Source: Andrena cerasifolii (lineage: Eukaryota > Arthropoda > Insecta > Hymenoptera > Andrenidae). Taken from it: 64,000 bases of DNA. The stretch spans positions 9,481,001 to 9,545,000 of the forward strand of contig NC_135132.1 of assembly GCF_050908995.1 (NCBI RefSeq). Reading direction: 5' to 3'. A program made the translations under genes and the position numbers. Below are positions 38,301-49,654 of this stretch, in pieces. A model generated the notes under the pieces. The model was not told the DNA's origin. It made no database searches and worked only from the letters and a program-made list of their open reading frames with translations. Within the stretch, counting starts at the first letter, position 1. Each line of letters begins with the position of its first letter.

Positions 38301-39111
38301 GTATTTTAATTGAAGAGTCCTTGTAGAAAACACTCTAAGTGCCAAAAATCAAATTCTATATATTATTACCATTGGCGCGTAGAACATTTGCATTCTTGCA
38401 GTGTTTTCTACAAGAACTCTTGAATTATCGAATGTAGTAAAAGGAGTTTGATAATGGCGATTTTTCTGATTCCCAGGGTCTGTCCCCGGCAGAACTCTAC
38501 AACACAGTGGCACAGGGGTTGACGTGCCACTTCAAGAACACTGAATCCTGCTCAAACGTCGCCCCGCATGGCTGGACCTTCCTGGCAGCGTACGTGATCT
38601 TCTCCATCTCCGTGCTGAGCTTCCTGTCCATGTGCGAAAGCGCCGTCTTCACTGTCGCGGCTGCAACCGTCTCTCTTCCCCTGTCCGGCATCTGGTGGAG
38701 CATTTACAAGATGAACGTGGGCGTTCACGGCGGTGGGTTTCCAACAATTCCATATTTTAAATGAAAGTTAGACTCTCGAGAAGTTAAACTTCCACCGGAG
38801 CTTCGCCGAGTCGAATGAAATTTTAATTGGCACGGAAAAGTCCGTTTTAATTAAGCTCCGAGTGTAATGGAAACGCGACGGCTTTAAAGTTGAAAGCTGT
38901 CAGGTAAATAAGCAAGACTAAAAGGAGAATTCGAACAGGTTCCATCGCGTGGTCGCCTGGTGTCACCGGGGAACTGATCTGCGCGCTGCTGGGCCTCCCT
39001 GTGGTTGTTCTGGGCCTGGGCTTGCTCGTCAGATCGCACTTCAGGGACAGCCAGCTCTGCTACCTGACCATGCAGCCACCTGAAGTACAGTGCGAGCCTT
39101 CCCAGAGATGA
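35374..39111 (+). CDS. Ten-segment membrane protein, probable DMT-superfamily transporter (six exons)
   Basis: Exons 35374-35659, 35895-36170, 36475-36707, 37533-37799, 38477-38732 and 38939-39111 join in frame into 496 residues. The start codon lies 27 bp after an acceptor. An acidic N-terminal tail (residues 13-40) precedes about ten hydrophobic segments, roughly at 60-84, 97-116, 138-156, 171-185, 195-211, 236-258, 327-345, 386-407, 408-430 and 448-468. The count and the paired segments 3-4 and 8-9 (Ser-Ala-x-Phe-Thr-Val-Ala-Ala-Ala-Thr-Val-Ser-Leu-Pro-Leu) fit the 10-TM drug/metabolite transporter fold. The loop before segment 8 has two cysteines (371, 379), a feature also known from CRT-like members. 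The weak point is the donor after residue 265 (GAG/GTGCGA); without it the third exon reads on to a stop at 36770 and the last three exons would start a second gene at Met 37554. Substrate unknown. Confidence 0.6.
37015..37414 (-). repeat. Dispersed repeat in intron 3 of the transporter gene
   Basis: On the minus strand it starts TAACCGACTTCAAAAAGAAA and runs through GTCTGCGAATTTCTCCGTAA and ATCAAAATCGGTTCAGTAGG to a terminal AATGCACTGAAAAGTGAAAA. It matches the repeat at 26715-26935 in the body and the palindromic repeats (23975, 27240) at its far end, so both parts appear to travel as one unit. It lies wholly in the intron 36708-37532. Confidence 0.75.
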
Positions 39112-42100
39112 ATTCCCCCACGAAAAACACCTCCGGGCCTCGAACAGGCACGCACTTCCCCTCCGAGCAACTTCAAGGTACTTGCGAATTGGGGTACCTC
39201 AATATGATTGATGAATCCATCTGATTAATTAACCCTGGAGCCCCGAAACCCTACAACCGTAGTCCCGGGAACTTCGTTCTAAAGTTGCGAAACAAGCAGA
39301 AGCTTCCAATATTTTATAGAAGCTCGAAGAAACTTCGAAAACATGAAGCCCCGGGGTTAATACGCAGCGGAAAGCCTGCTAGCAAGGTGCATTCAGAGGC
39401 GATCAAACCCGGCGGGGGAAATTGGTCCAATTAATTTCCATCGCGGCAGCTAGAATGGAGAAATCTCAAAGCAGAGTCGATCTCCCTCGATTAAACTGAT
39501 TGGACCTAGTTCTCCGGTTGTTGCTGGACGAAGCCTCGCCTCTGAGCGCGCCGGAAAAACTTGGCGGAGTTTGTGATAAGGGGCGGGGGGTAGGCGATAA
39601 TATTGATTATCCGGTGCACACAAAACAGAAGAATAAGAGCGGGTGGAGAAGGAAGGAGAGAGAGCGATCAATGTTTCCTATGTATTGCCAAGCGTGAACG
39701 TCCGTCTAGCCACACAACGTTATTGCCGATTTATATTTTATTTTGATAACGAGATATATTTCATATTTTCGAGAGCGTTGTAACTTGTGAGACAGAGAGA
39801 GAACGCGCGCGTGTGAGAGAGTTCGTATGTCTGGGAGGGAGAGAAAGCAGAGAAGAAAGAAAATACAAGAGAATATTTTATAAAAGCAACCAGCTGCGCG
39901 CTGGTCAAAAGATTAACGAGGAAACTAGAAATACAGGTGTGTCCTAGATTCCGCGCTTCTCCGCCGTGGCGAAGCTTGCCGCGGCAGAGCCGGGGAATAC
40001 TGGACGCACCTCTGCAGAAATAGAGAAAGAGAATCGACGCAGTTCAGCCTCCGCATTCGCAGATCCCGTTCACAGAGCAATACTGTTGATATTTCATAAT
40101 TTACAAAGCAGATAGGCGTAAAATTAATCCTCCAAAGTGTCCCCCGGCGTGTGGGGGCTTCTATTGTACAAAGCTTCCGGCATTCCGCGTGTCTCTGCCC
40201 CCGCGCGTGAATCAACTGCAATATATTCGCCAAAGAGAGAGTCCCTCAGTATTATGAGAAGCTAAGCATGGGTGCGTGTGTATGAGAGCACGATTCTCCA
40301 TCGTAGTGCACGAACAGATTCAATCTAGTCAGCGTTACCTTTAGAGAGAGAGGAGCTCGTCTCGAACGGGCTCTGAAACGCGAGCCGCTTTTCTGCCTGT
40401 GCCAGAAAAAGAAGCGCGTTTCCAGACACTTTTTATACTTGTACACCTTCAGTTTTCACGATAGACAATCCTGTCGATGGTTTACTTAATTGTTCGCACA
40501 GCGTAAGTGTGTAAGGCATTTATTAGCGACTATATTCTACTATATTCCGGTAGAAAGTGTTTCCAAAGAACTTGTAGCTGACGGTTTCAATTTTAAAGAG
40601 TGGTTGGCAAATATTCCTTTGCGTCGTCTCCTAGTTGTAAGAGGTTTTAACCGGGAGCTTCGTTTTTAATCGCTCCGAAGTGGAAAGTGAAGCAAAACAA
40701 AAGAAACTGTTTTAAAAGGCTTCTTCAACCTTTATAGCGCCGGGATTTTTTCCATTGAAATTGTACATTTTGTTTACTTAAAATTCGTGCATATATAACA
40801 TGTTCGGCAAAGTACTCAGATTTTTACGTGGCCGCGAACGATGTGGCATTTTTGATATCGTAAATCACATTTAGAGACATTAAAGTTCAAATTTTTAAAT
40901 TTTCAATGACCACTAATAGTGATGATCCATCTGTAGCTTCATTTATAATGTTGTGTCAAAGAACAAGCCTCGGCTTCAATTTACTTCTTCGCAATTAATT
41001 CAGAAAGAAATGCTTCATCTTCGACAAAACCGGCTGCCTAGTACCCTGAAGTGAGTGTACTTGGGTAACAAAAGCCCTCATCGTGGCTTGATTACGTGTT
41101 TACAGGAGCCTTGGTTTTTCGTAAGGTCGTCCACTGTGTTTCGTAGACCAATTCTTCAGGGCCAATCGTTTCTCCAGCCCCACTTCCACTCCTCCTTCTC
41201 CCCAGACCGACACACAACGTCCCAAGAAAAGTCGAAGCTGTGGGGAAAGTAAACGCAAATCAAAAGTTCAAAAGTGGCTCGGACAGAGCGAAACGAACGT
41301 AATATGCAATTCGTGCCAAAAAGAAAAAACCGTCGAGCCTCCAAGAGCCGCTGCTCGACCGTAGAATTAAGTATTCAACTCTCGTATGTATTAATAACAG
41401 TAATTAAGTGTCGTTACCCATGTCGAAGCACGACAATGGTGGTAGTCGTTGGCAGCTAGGCGACCTCTCTAGCCCGATAAGAAAGAGGCCCGATTATTCG
41501 TTGTTGGAAGTACCGTCAATCATACATATATTCTATTCGAAAGGGAAAGCTATACGTCCACGACATTTTTTTACAAAAGGAAAAAGAGAAAGAAGCGTTC
41601 CAAAGTACTAACGTTAGCAGCTACAATAATGACGAGATACAATAACGAATGTACTAATTTACTACTGTTATCACACACTATAGTCGCAGCATTCAATCGT
41701 ACTAAGTATTCGGAGAGATCACGTACCTTAGAAGAGTCTGAGTTTCTTCGAAGGCGCTGTTACTCAACACAAGGGAAACATGATTCTAAAGTTTTGTAAA
41801 AGGGAGACAGAGTTACGCTTAGAATTTTGGACACTGGAGGAGCGCAGGGAACTTGTGGTTCCACTGCTTACGTGGGGAGAGCAGAGTTAGTTTTCTTACG
41901 GAAAGAATCCTGGGAGAAATCCAGCGCCAAATTGGGCGGTGAAGGGAAAACGAGGAATGTCCGTTTTTCGTGATTTTTTTTATTTATAGCGTATTTTGTT
42001 GATGGCAACTGGGGCGACAGAAATAAAGTCCAATTTAAAGTTTTGGTATACTCGTTAAAAAGAGATAATGTCCACTTTGCACTGGGACAAAACACTTAAT

Positions 42101-44096
42101 TTTCTCGATGAAGCTATTTTGTGACATTCTCTGTTCTTCCCTTTACCCTTCAAATATTTATTATTACTTATCTATATTCCACAGAATAAGTCGAAAATTT
42201 TACAACCTCAACTCGTGCGAATGTATCTCTGAATTTGTGCTGAGCTGCTCTCTCCGTTTAAGGAGCGACACCTTCGAGTTCCCAGATAACGTAATCCTAG
42301 AGCTCCCTGCGTTTGAACGCGTCGAATAATTCGTCTCGACTACTGTAACTCTGCGCGCAATAACTTGCTGTTTTTACCGAGTATCAAGTACCTATAGCTG
42401 GTGAACCCTTTCAGGCCAGCCCCTCGGATTGTTCCCCAAAATGTTGTTCAATTGCGCTTGTTGTTATTGCCGAGATGTTGAGGATATATTCCGGTGTACT
42501 GGTTGTTCAGCCGCTCACTTCTGATAGCGATTTATTTTTTTATCAGAGGACCATGGCCTCTGAGGGTTGACCGTTTAAGCAGAATCGGCCAGATAGGGGA
42601 GTAAATGGCGCTCGAGGCCTCGTTCGACCCGGGGATTTTGGCAGCGCTGGAGCCAGCGGGCTTTTATCTGGCTGATTGCCGGTTGAATATTTTTATATAA
42701 GGGGACCGTAGTGCGATCTCACCGTTTAAATAATTATGGAATAGCGCGACGCTAATGCGAAAGTAAACCGTGTATTTCGCATCTCTTTCAGATAGACGCT
42801 TTACAAAACTTACTAACAATTTACCAGCGATCAGCAGTGCCGTGCATTTACACTTGGGTGTCTTCCCCCGCGGGTAGAACCTTAGCCGTCACACAATCAA
42901 TTGTAATTCATGCTCCCCGAATGCTGGAACAATTCTACAAGTCCCTGAAACTCTATGATTTCCTTCTAACTGCTCAGTCGTCTGATCTCGGTTCTGATTA
43001 CCGGAGCTTAATTATTCCTTCGAGAAGCTGTAGCGAGTCTAATCCTTCTGGATAAGTTCGAAGGGTTCTTCTGGCATTCGGGACATTGGAGAACATTCCG
43101 AAAAGGGAATCCAGAATTTCGACGACAGAATGTGACGATCGTAATACACCTCTAATAACGAAACAGGCTACCAAAATTTGTAAATCGAAACTACCGGGCT
43201 CCGCTCTTTAACGAGGAGGAATTAGGGAAGCGGTACCTTCTAGCGGTATTCTGTAAATTAAGTTAGTTTCCTTCGCGGTGCCATTTTCGATGGACACTGG
43301 GTTAAGCTCTGTCATAATGTTCCACTTTGATCCACGTCGGTGTTAACCGGTCCCGTAGAACTATTGGCATACAAATCAGCTCAGCAGCTCAAAAGAAGTC
43401 GTCCAAGAGAGCAGAATACCTCGGAGGTCAGCAGAGATGATGAAAAAAACCTAGCGCATTGCCGTGTCGCCGGTATTTGGATTCATAATTACGCTCAAAT
43501 ATACTCACTGTACTCAATATTATGTACCAGGATTGTAAATGTGTTAATACATACATATATATACTTATATAAAAAAAAAAAACAGAGCAGTGCGACCCGA
43601 GAGCGGAACTCATCTTCTCCCTACTTGTCCTCCGTTTGGTAGGATAATGAGACTAATTAAATTGCCAGAGAGCAGCGAGCAGCTAACAAAGTTAATTACG
43701 CACGAAGCACTAGGAGATGTGGTCGCCTCTGGGCTCAAGTACATTCGAAGAGCCCTTCTGTCGAGCGTAGACTCTAATCCTTTATTTTCCGTCGGACTGA
43801 ATGTGTCCAAATGCGACTGTATTCGTTGAATGTGAGAAGCGGAAGGAAATTAATAGAGGGATAGTAATGTTACGAAAGCACCATAACGTAAAACTATCTC
43901 TTATATTAAGAACTTAAAGTGCATCTACTATTACCTATTCTAGAAGTAAGAATAACAACGTAACATTCCTATTTGACTCATAGACACGCTACTGTTTGCT
44001 GTATAAGTACCATCATTCTATCGCTTCGCAGTACTCGAGCTAATCTCAATACAAACTGGGTTACTGTACAGAACTTATCAACCCAGTCCAGACAAG
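39112..44096. other. Probable 3' UTR of the transporter gene and intergenic DNA
   Basis: No coding exon is seen for about 5 kb. There are GA-rich runs (39790-39860), an AATAAA at about 42017-42022 and an A-rich run at 43569-43582, but no site that clearly marks the transcript end. The short open frames on both strands show no domains. Confidence 0.4.
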
Positions 44097-45391
44097 TCAG
44101 AGCTTGAGAACTTGCAACCTGGCTGTCTTATGGGTCCCGCCTATTCTCTCCGACAATTTCCTACCGCCGAAACTGTAGTCCTCGTACTGCACCTCGTGCA
44201 CAATCTCGAAGCCCAGCTTCTCAGCTATCCGCTGGCTGTAATTCGAAGCGAACACCCCGAACACTATCTCCGGAAGCACGTTCTCGTTAGGCATCGCTTC
44301 CCCGATCGAGCTCCTCTTCACTGTGCCGTTCAGCAGCCCTCTACCGAACTCCACGCACTTGTCCACCATTTGGCAACCGATCCCGCGACCTTGGTACCGT
44401 GGATTCGTGCCCAGATAAAAGAGCTCCAACGCGCCGTTCGCGCTGTACTTCTCGAAGAGATCCACACTGGTTTCAATCTGTAAAAATATGGGGGCATGAA
44501 ACTTCCAGCGAGCATTGAAATTGAACTGCGCAGGATGAATTTCTGGTGAAATATTCCAGCTCAATTTCTCCTCGAGTTTTTGGACAATTCTCGCGAAATT
44601 TGTGCGCAAAATCTTATCTAGAAATTTGTCAAATTTAGACTTTGCGATAACTGCTGCGTGGACTTGTTTGTCAACAATATATCTGTGTATACATATGTCT
44701 GATAGCTTTATCATCGGTAACGCAATGGAAAAAAACACAGCGCATCAAAATTCTTCACACATACACTGATTAATGAAGCATTAATATTCTTTGTAAGTAC
44801 AAGTCGCTATATCCAACTGAGCTTCTGCTTACGACACTTCTCAATCTTAATGCAACAACTTTTTACTGCAATTAGAAGCGAGCCAGTCGGAGCCACTCAA
44901 TTGGGAGGAAGCAATTCAGCCAATAACAGCACTCACGTCACCGAGAAACTTGACCAACTCCCTGCACGACCGCCGCTTCAGGTTCTCCTCTATGAAGCTG
45001 TCCAGCTGGTCCTCTTCGCCTTCCCTCGGCCGAGCCTTCAATCACACAGAGAAACGTTTCAACGGGCACTGTCGGAGAAAGTGGACTGTCCAGCTGCCTG
45101 AAACTGGAATAGAAAACCGAGGAAATGACTTGCGTGTATCTTGTTAAAGGCGACGGCAGCCAGTTGATCGGTTTCTTTGTCCACAGCGATGATCGTGGCG
45201 CCGTCTTTCATGATCTCTTTAAAGAGCAGCAGCATCTCTTCCGGCGCGCCCTTCTCCTCGAACATCCCCAGGCCCAGGGCCAGGCACTCTTGCTTCATGG
45301 TCTCAGCCTGCACCGCCAGAGCCTCCTGCACCTTGTCCCTGGTCAGCAGCTTGTACTCTAGCTCTTCAAGCTCAGGGGTATTTAGAGACAT
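44097..45391 (-). CDS. GNAT N-acetyltransferase, arylalkylamine NAT-like (copy 1, three exons)
   Basis: Coding exons 45391-45134, 45035-44937 and 44477-44097 (stop included) join in phase 0 to give 245 residues, the usual size for insect aaNAT-like enzymes. These transfer acetyl from acetyl-CoA to amines such as dopamine, octopamine or serotonin, or to related small amines, in the cytosol. Exon 1 ends in the typical Ala-Ala-Phe-Asn-Lys-Ile motif; exon 3 has the acetyl-CoA loop Gln148-Gly-Arg-Gly151-Ile-Gly153 and the C-terminal Asn-Tyr-Ser-x-Arg-Ile-Ala-Glu-Lys-Leu-Gly-Phe helix. The first intron has the donor GCAAGT, not GT. I chose Met 45391 because homologues begin close to this point; the frame stays open to 45592 and an upstream Met cannot be excluded. 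Substrate not predictable. Arranged head to tail with copy 2. Confidence 0.88.
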
Positions 45392-45849
45392 GGCCTTGGA
45401 ATGGATAAACTGGAACTGTAGTTTCGGATGAAAGTGTATGTCATCTTCGCGTTGGAGTCTTCGTACCTTTTGTTCTAAGAAGCTTTTTGGAAGGCCAAGC
45501 GAAAGACGCGGTTGCTTCAGCGACTCCGGGATCAAGTGGACTCGAGTATAAGAAGCACGCGACGATCTTCGCGCGTGCTGACTCGGTGGCACAATGAAGC
45601 TAGATTCGAGACAGTTATTCCATGCAGCCCACGCTCTATTTGCTTGCTCTGTTGGTGCAGACAGTGGCTTGATAACTAGCCCCTTTAGTGCAATTAGTGC
45701 ACAGTGGGAAAACGCTACTCTTATCTGCCTCGTCTGACCTAGAAACGCGATTAAGCTTCTCCTATCTCCTCGCTGGCAAACGCGATTAAGGAACTTTCAA
45801 AGGAGGGCAGAGTGGTAGGAAGGAAAGGAACAGCTTCAAAAATAGTCCG

Positions 45850-45855
45850 TTTATT
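45850..45855 (-). terminator. Candidate poly(A) signal of GNAT copy 2
   Basis: AATAAA on the minus strand, about 320 bp past the stop codon of the second acetyltransferase gene. Position is plausible; no transcript evidence. Confidence 0.4.
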
Positions 45856-46175
45856 CTTGCCTTTTGTATTGCTACGAAACTTATTAACGCTTCCGAGGAA
45901 GCACGAGTATATTCCAAGCTACAAAGAACGCGGTGTCTCCAACTCTTTCCGCAAACGTTCCAGACGTTTCCTTATCGCCTCTTCCAAACTCCGATTTCAT
46001 TCACCCAAGCCGGCACAACTAACTTGATAACAGAGGCCTGCACGGCCTTGTACCAGTAGAAACTTCTATTACATTTCGGCACATAACGCGACATCTTGTG
46101 AGCAACTTTTCCTAAGTATACTTAAGGATTTTTTTTGCGAAGAAGTTAGAAATTCGACGCAAAGTGCCCCGCTAA

Positions 46176-47030
46176 TTAAGTCAGTCTTTTGGCCACCAGA
46201 AGACAGTTCGGGTGCTCCTTCCCTATCCTCTCGCTGAAGGGCTTACCCCCGAAGTAGAACTCTTCGTAATTGACTCGGATCAGGTTCTCGAACCCACACT
46301 TCGCTGCGATCTTCTGCGAGTAGTTGGAGGTCATGATCGCGGAGACCAGGTTGGGCACAGCAGCCAGATTCTGTATCACGTCGTCGCCATTCATCGCGAC
46401 TGGTGTCTTCACTGCTTTCCCTCTTTTCAACTCCTTCGCTAGCTCTATCGACGAGGTCACCAGCAGCTCCCCTATTCTGCGCTTCTGATTGTCAGGCAGG
46501 GTGGCCAAGAACATCACCTCGAACACGCAGTCTGTGTTGTAGTGCTTGAACAGGTTTATCCTGGAGTCCACGTTCACCATGAAGTCCACCAGAGCTTTCG
46601 ACGACTTGTACTTGCAGTTCTCACTGAACACCTCGAAGGCACCCTTCTGCGCTGGGCTCTTCAACACCTGAACAATCGTAAGTCACTTTTCAGCTTGATT
46701 CGGGTCTAATTGTCTCACTCTCTTTCGTTTCTAGCTTAATTCGATGGATTGCCTCGCCTGAATTTTGTTGAAAGCCGCTCCAACGACCTCGCCGCTCTCC
46801 ACGTCGATGGCCACGACGCTGACGCCGTCCTTAGCAGCGTCCAAGCACAGCTCCTCGAGCTCCGAAGAAGCACCCGCTTCCGAGGTCAAAGCTACACCTT
46901 TGCACACGCTCTCGTCGACGAAGAAGCTCTTCCTCATCACGTTCAGGGCACCTTCCAGGGTGTCCTCTGTCAGCGACTCGAACTCTATGGCCCCGTCCTC
47001 TGTGGAGCCCCAGGGCCGGTAAGATGGCAT
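46176..47030 (-). CDS. GNAT N-acetyltransferase, arylalkylamine NAT-like (copy 2, two exons, altered CoA loop)
   Basis: Exons 47030-46758 and 46667-46176 join in phase 0 into 254 residues. The ATG is close behind a good acceptor (TTTGCAG, about 13 bp upstream), indicating a non-coding 5' exon. The architecture follows copy 1: acidic N-terminal half, Gly-Ala-Ala-Phe-Asn-Lys-Ile-Gln at the exon junction, and a C-terminal Thr-Ser-Asn-Tyr-Ser-Gln-Lys-Ile-Ala-Ala-Lys-Cys-Gly-Phe. The acetyl-CoA loop reads Gln152-Lys-Arg-Arg155-Ile-Gly157, so the first glycine of the Q/R-x-x-G-x-G/A motif is arginine. The junction has the donor GCGAGG (GC in place of GT) at the same site as in copy 1. The second intron of copy 1 is absent. 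The reading frame is intact; activity is uncertain. Confidence 0.85.
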
Positions 47031-47044
47031 TCTCTTTCTGGTCC

Positions 47045-49021
47045 TGCAAACAGAATTATTCGATTCGTATCCCTTCGAAGCAGTCTTTTAGGTACGTAGA
47101 CCGTCTTTGTCAATTTGTGCTTGGGTTCGTCAACATTCTCCCAGGCTCGCGAGCTTAGTAACTTAATAACTGTAGAATGTGTGTACAAATACGAATTAAA
47201 AAGTTGATGTTCTCAGGTGCCTGGATTGCTGCGTACCTCATTGTTGAAGAGGGATCCTCGGATGCTGGCGGATCACGTTATACTGACCATTATCAGCGAG
47301 CGAGCTCGGAGTATAACATCAAGCCAGCTCGCGCGATTAACTCGCACGTGTCGGTGCTATCAGCTGAGAGTAATCACTGTACAATTTGCCGAAGTAAGAT
47401 ACAAGAAATTGAGGAACATCGCGACCCTGGTCCCCGATCTATTTATTTTCATTCCGCATCTTTGTATCTTTATCTTGCTCCGGATTAAAACAGATTCACC
47501 ATTTTCAGGTGGTTCCGCGTTGTCCGAGATTCGAGCGGAATTAAGGGAAACACGACTCTAAGCCTGCAGCTACCAAGGTTCCAATGGTATTTATCGTTTA
47601 TTCGGTTTGGTTTCTCGCCTGTGTTACGAGGTGCTGAAGTAGCTTTGATTTACAGGAGGCTAAGGAAAAGGATACGGCTGCATTCTTCGGAGTCGAATGC
47701 TCCCTATTGTGCTCGACCAACAATCGGCGATTAAGATAGCACGCACGCGGTTTGAATAAAGTGAGCGGTAAATAAGAAACACGATACGCGTGTGGTAAGC
47801 ACGAGTCAGTCAGCGAGCCACGTGACTCTGCGCCCACAAGACCACGGCGGCGAGAGGGAACGTGGAAATGCAGCGCAGATAAATTTAGGTGTGTCACAAC
47901 GGAGCGAGGAAGGTCGTCAGGTCCGTGACCGCTAATCGCATTCTAATGAGGCGCCTAGCTTCATTCAGCTTTGTGTCGTTAGCACTCGCTCACTGCGTCG
48001 TAAGTTTGAGGCCAATTTTAAATGAAGCCATTGAATTTATCAAAAACTCTCCGATTGATATACGAAGCTCCATTAAATTAACTGATTTTGATTAAAGACA
48101 GCGGTAGAGTTTGAAAGCGAAGTGGCCTTTCTCGAGGTTTCCAATTTTTGCTTCGAAGAGTGAAGGCTGGGTTTTAAAAGACGGGGGGTCTTCTTAAATG
48201 CAATCGAGCACACCACGTTTCGTATTATAGTCCAGTGAACAGGCCGAGTGAATTAGTCAGAATTGCCATCGTAGAAGCCAAAACCACAGTTGTAACTCCC
48301 ACACAGTTTCTCAGCGGATCGCGCAAGTCTCCCAAGAGTTGATAGCACTGTCGCGTGGCCGCGGAATCGCGTTTTTTTTAGATCGATTACCGGGAACTGA
48401 GTCGTCGATAACGAAGCTAACGTATGCAGCGATAACATGTCGCAGCTGTCAAACCAGCAGACGACGGAGTCACTGTTCGCGCAGCGAAAGAAAAATCGAG
48501 GTTTGCTTGTTGATGGTTGAGAGCGTTACTTACAATCGTCTATGTTTTGCAGGGAACAATCGACTGGTTTCTTAGCTCCCCAAGGCACGACTAATGCCCG
48601 AGGAAGGATCAGATTGATCGCAACTTGACACGTTCTCGGTAGCTCCCTTTTATCTCGCTCTATCGCGAAACAGAACCCATTCGATCCTTGGAACTTCTAA
48701 TATCGAGCCGCGGGTGCTTCCCAAAGTAATATCGATGGAGGAGGAGGTGCTATTATCGCAGTCTAACGGAATGCTAGATGACAAATGGTCCCTAGGAAGA
48801 ATGACTGATCATTGGCTGGCGATTATAGCAACTGTCCAGTTTCTAGCTCTGTCAAGTTGCTCCGCGCAACACTAATAGGAGATACTGCATCGGGGGAACG
48901 CCCAATACTTCTACTATGACTCGGAGGTGATGCAATATACTCTAGGAGAGTGTTGGTACTTCCCTACAGTTCTGATGCATCACATTTGGAGGATTTTGAT
49001 GCAAAATGATTCATTTCTTAT
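47045..49021. other. Upstream region of GNAT copy 2 and intergenic DNA
   Basis: Probably contains the non-coding first exon and promoter of copy 2. Open frames at 47889-48095 and 48339-48575 are short and show no family features. Confidence 0.35.
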
Positions 49022-49455
49022 AAAGTTAATCTCTCGTAGAGTTGAACTCTCACAGAGTTGAACTCTCGTAGGGTTGAACTCTCGCAGACTTGAACTCTCG
49101 TAAAGTTGAACTCTCGCAGACTTGAACTCTTGTAGAGTTGATCCTTCGTGGAGTTGAACTCTCACAGAGTTGAACTCTCATAGAGTTGAACTCGCACAGA
49201 GTTGAACTCGCACAGAGATGAACTCTCGTGGAGTTGAACTCTCGTGGTGTTGAACTCTCGTGGTGTTGAACTCTCGTGGTGTTGAACTCTCATAGAGTTG
49301 AATTCTCGTAGAGTTGAACTCTCGCGGAGTTGAACTTTCGCGGAGTTGAACTCTCATAGAGTTGAATTCTCGTAGAGTTGATCTCTTCCAGAGTTGAACT
49401 CTCAAAAGTTGATCTCTTCCAGAGTTGAACTCTCATAGAGTTGATCTCTCAGAGA
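49022..49455. repeat. 16-bp minisatellite, about 26 copies
   Basis: Variants of GTTGAACTCTCGTAGA repeat head to tail; AGAGTTGAACTCT within it is almost self-complementary. Copies vary (TCGCAGA, TCGTGGT, TCATAGA, TCTTCCAGA). Three units (48 bp) restore the frame, which explains the open minus-strand frames of Arg-Val-Gln-Leu-x-Glu-Ser-Ser-Thr-like peptides. The array lies about 200-600 bp past the 3' end of GNAT copy 3. Confidence 0.9.
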
Positions 49456-49654
49456 TTTCAACTCAGTCGATTTACACGTCTGTGTTACCATATAATACTA
49501 TATAATAATTCAATAATGAGTAGTGCGAGAGAAGTAGACAAAACGAGACTTCAAAGTTAGTTTAAACTGTGTGTATTTTATACAAAAATATCCTTTCAAT
49601 ACCGAGCACTTTTCTCCCAAGTGGAACCACCTCAGTTCATCGCGTGTAACCGTG

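Noticed and set aside
44112..47099. Plus-strand frames opposite the GNAT exons
   Set aside because: Shadows of the minus-strand genes, which carry the acetyltransferase motifs.
49010..49460. CRISPR-like repeated units
   Set aside because: Units are contiguous with no unique spacers, in an insect genome; it is a minisatellite.
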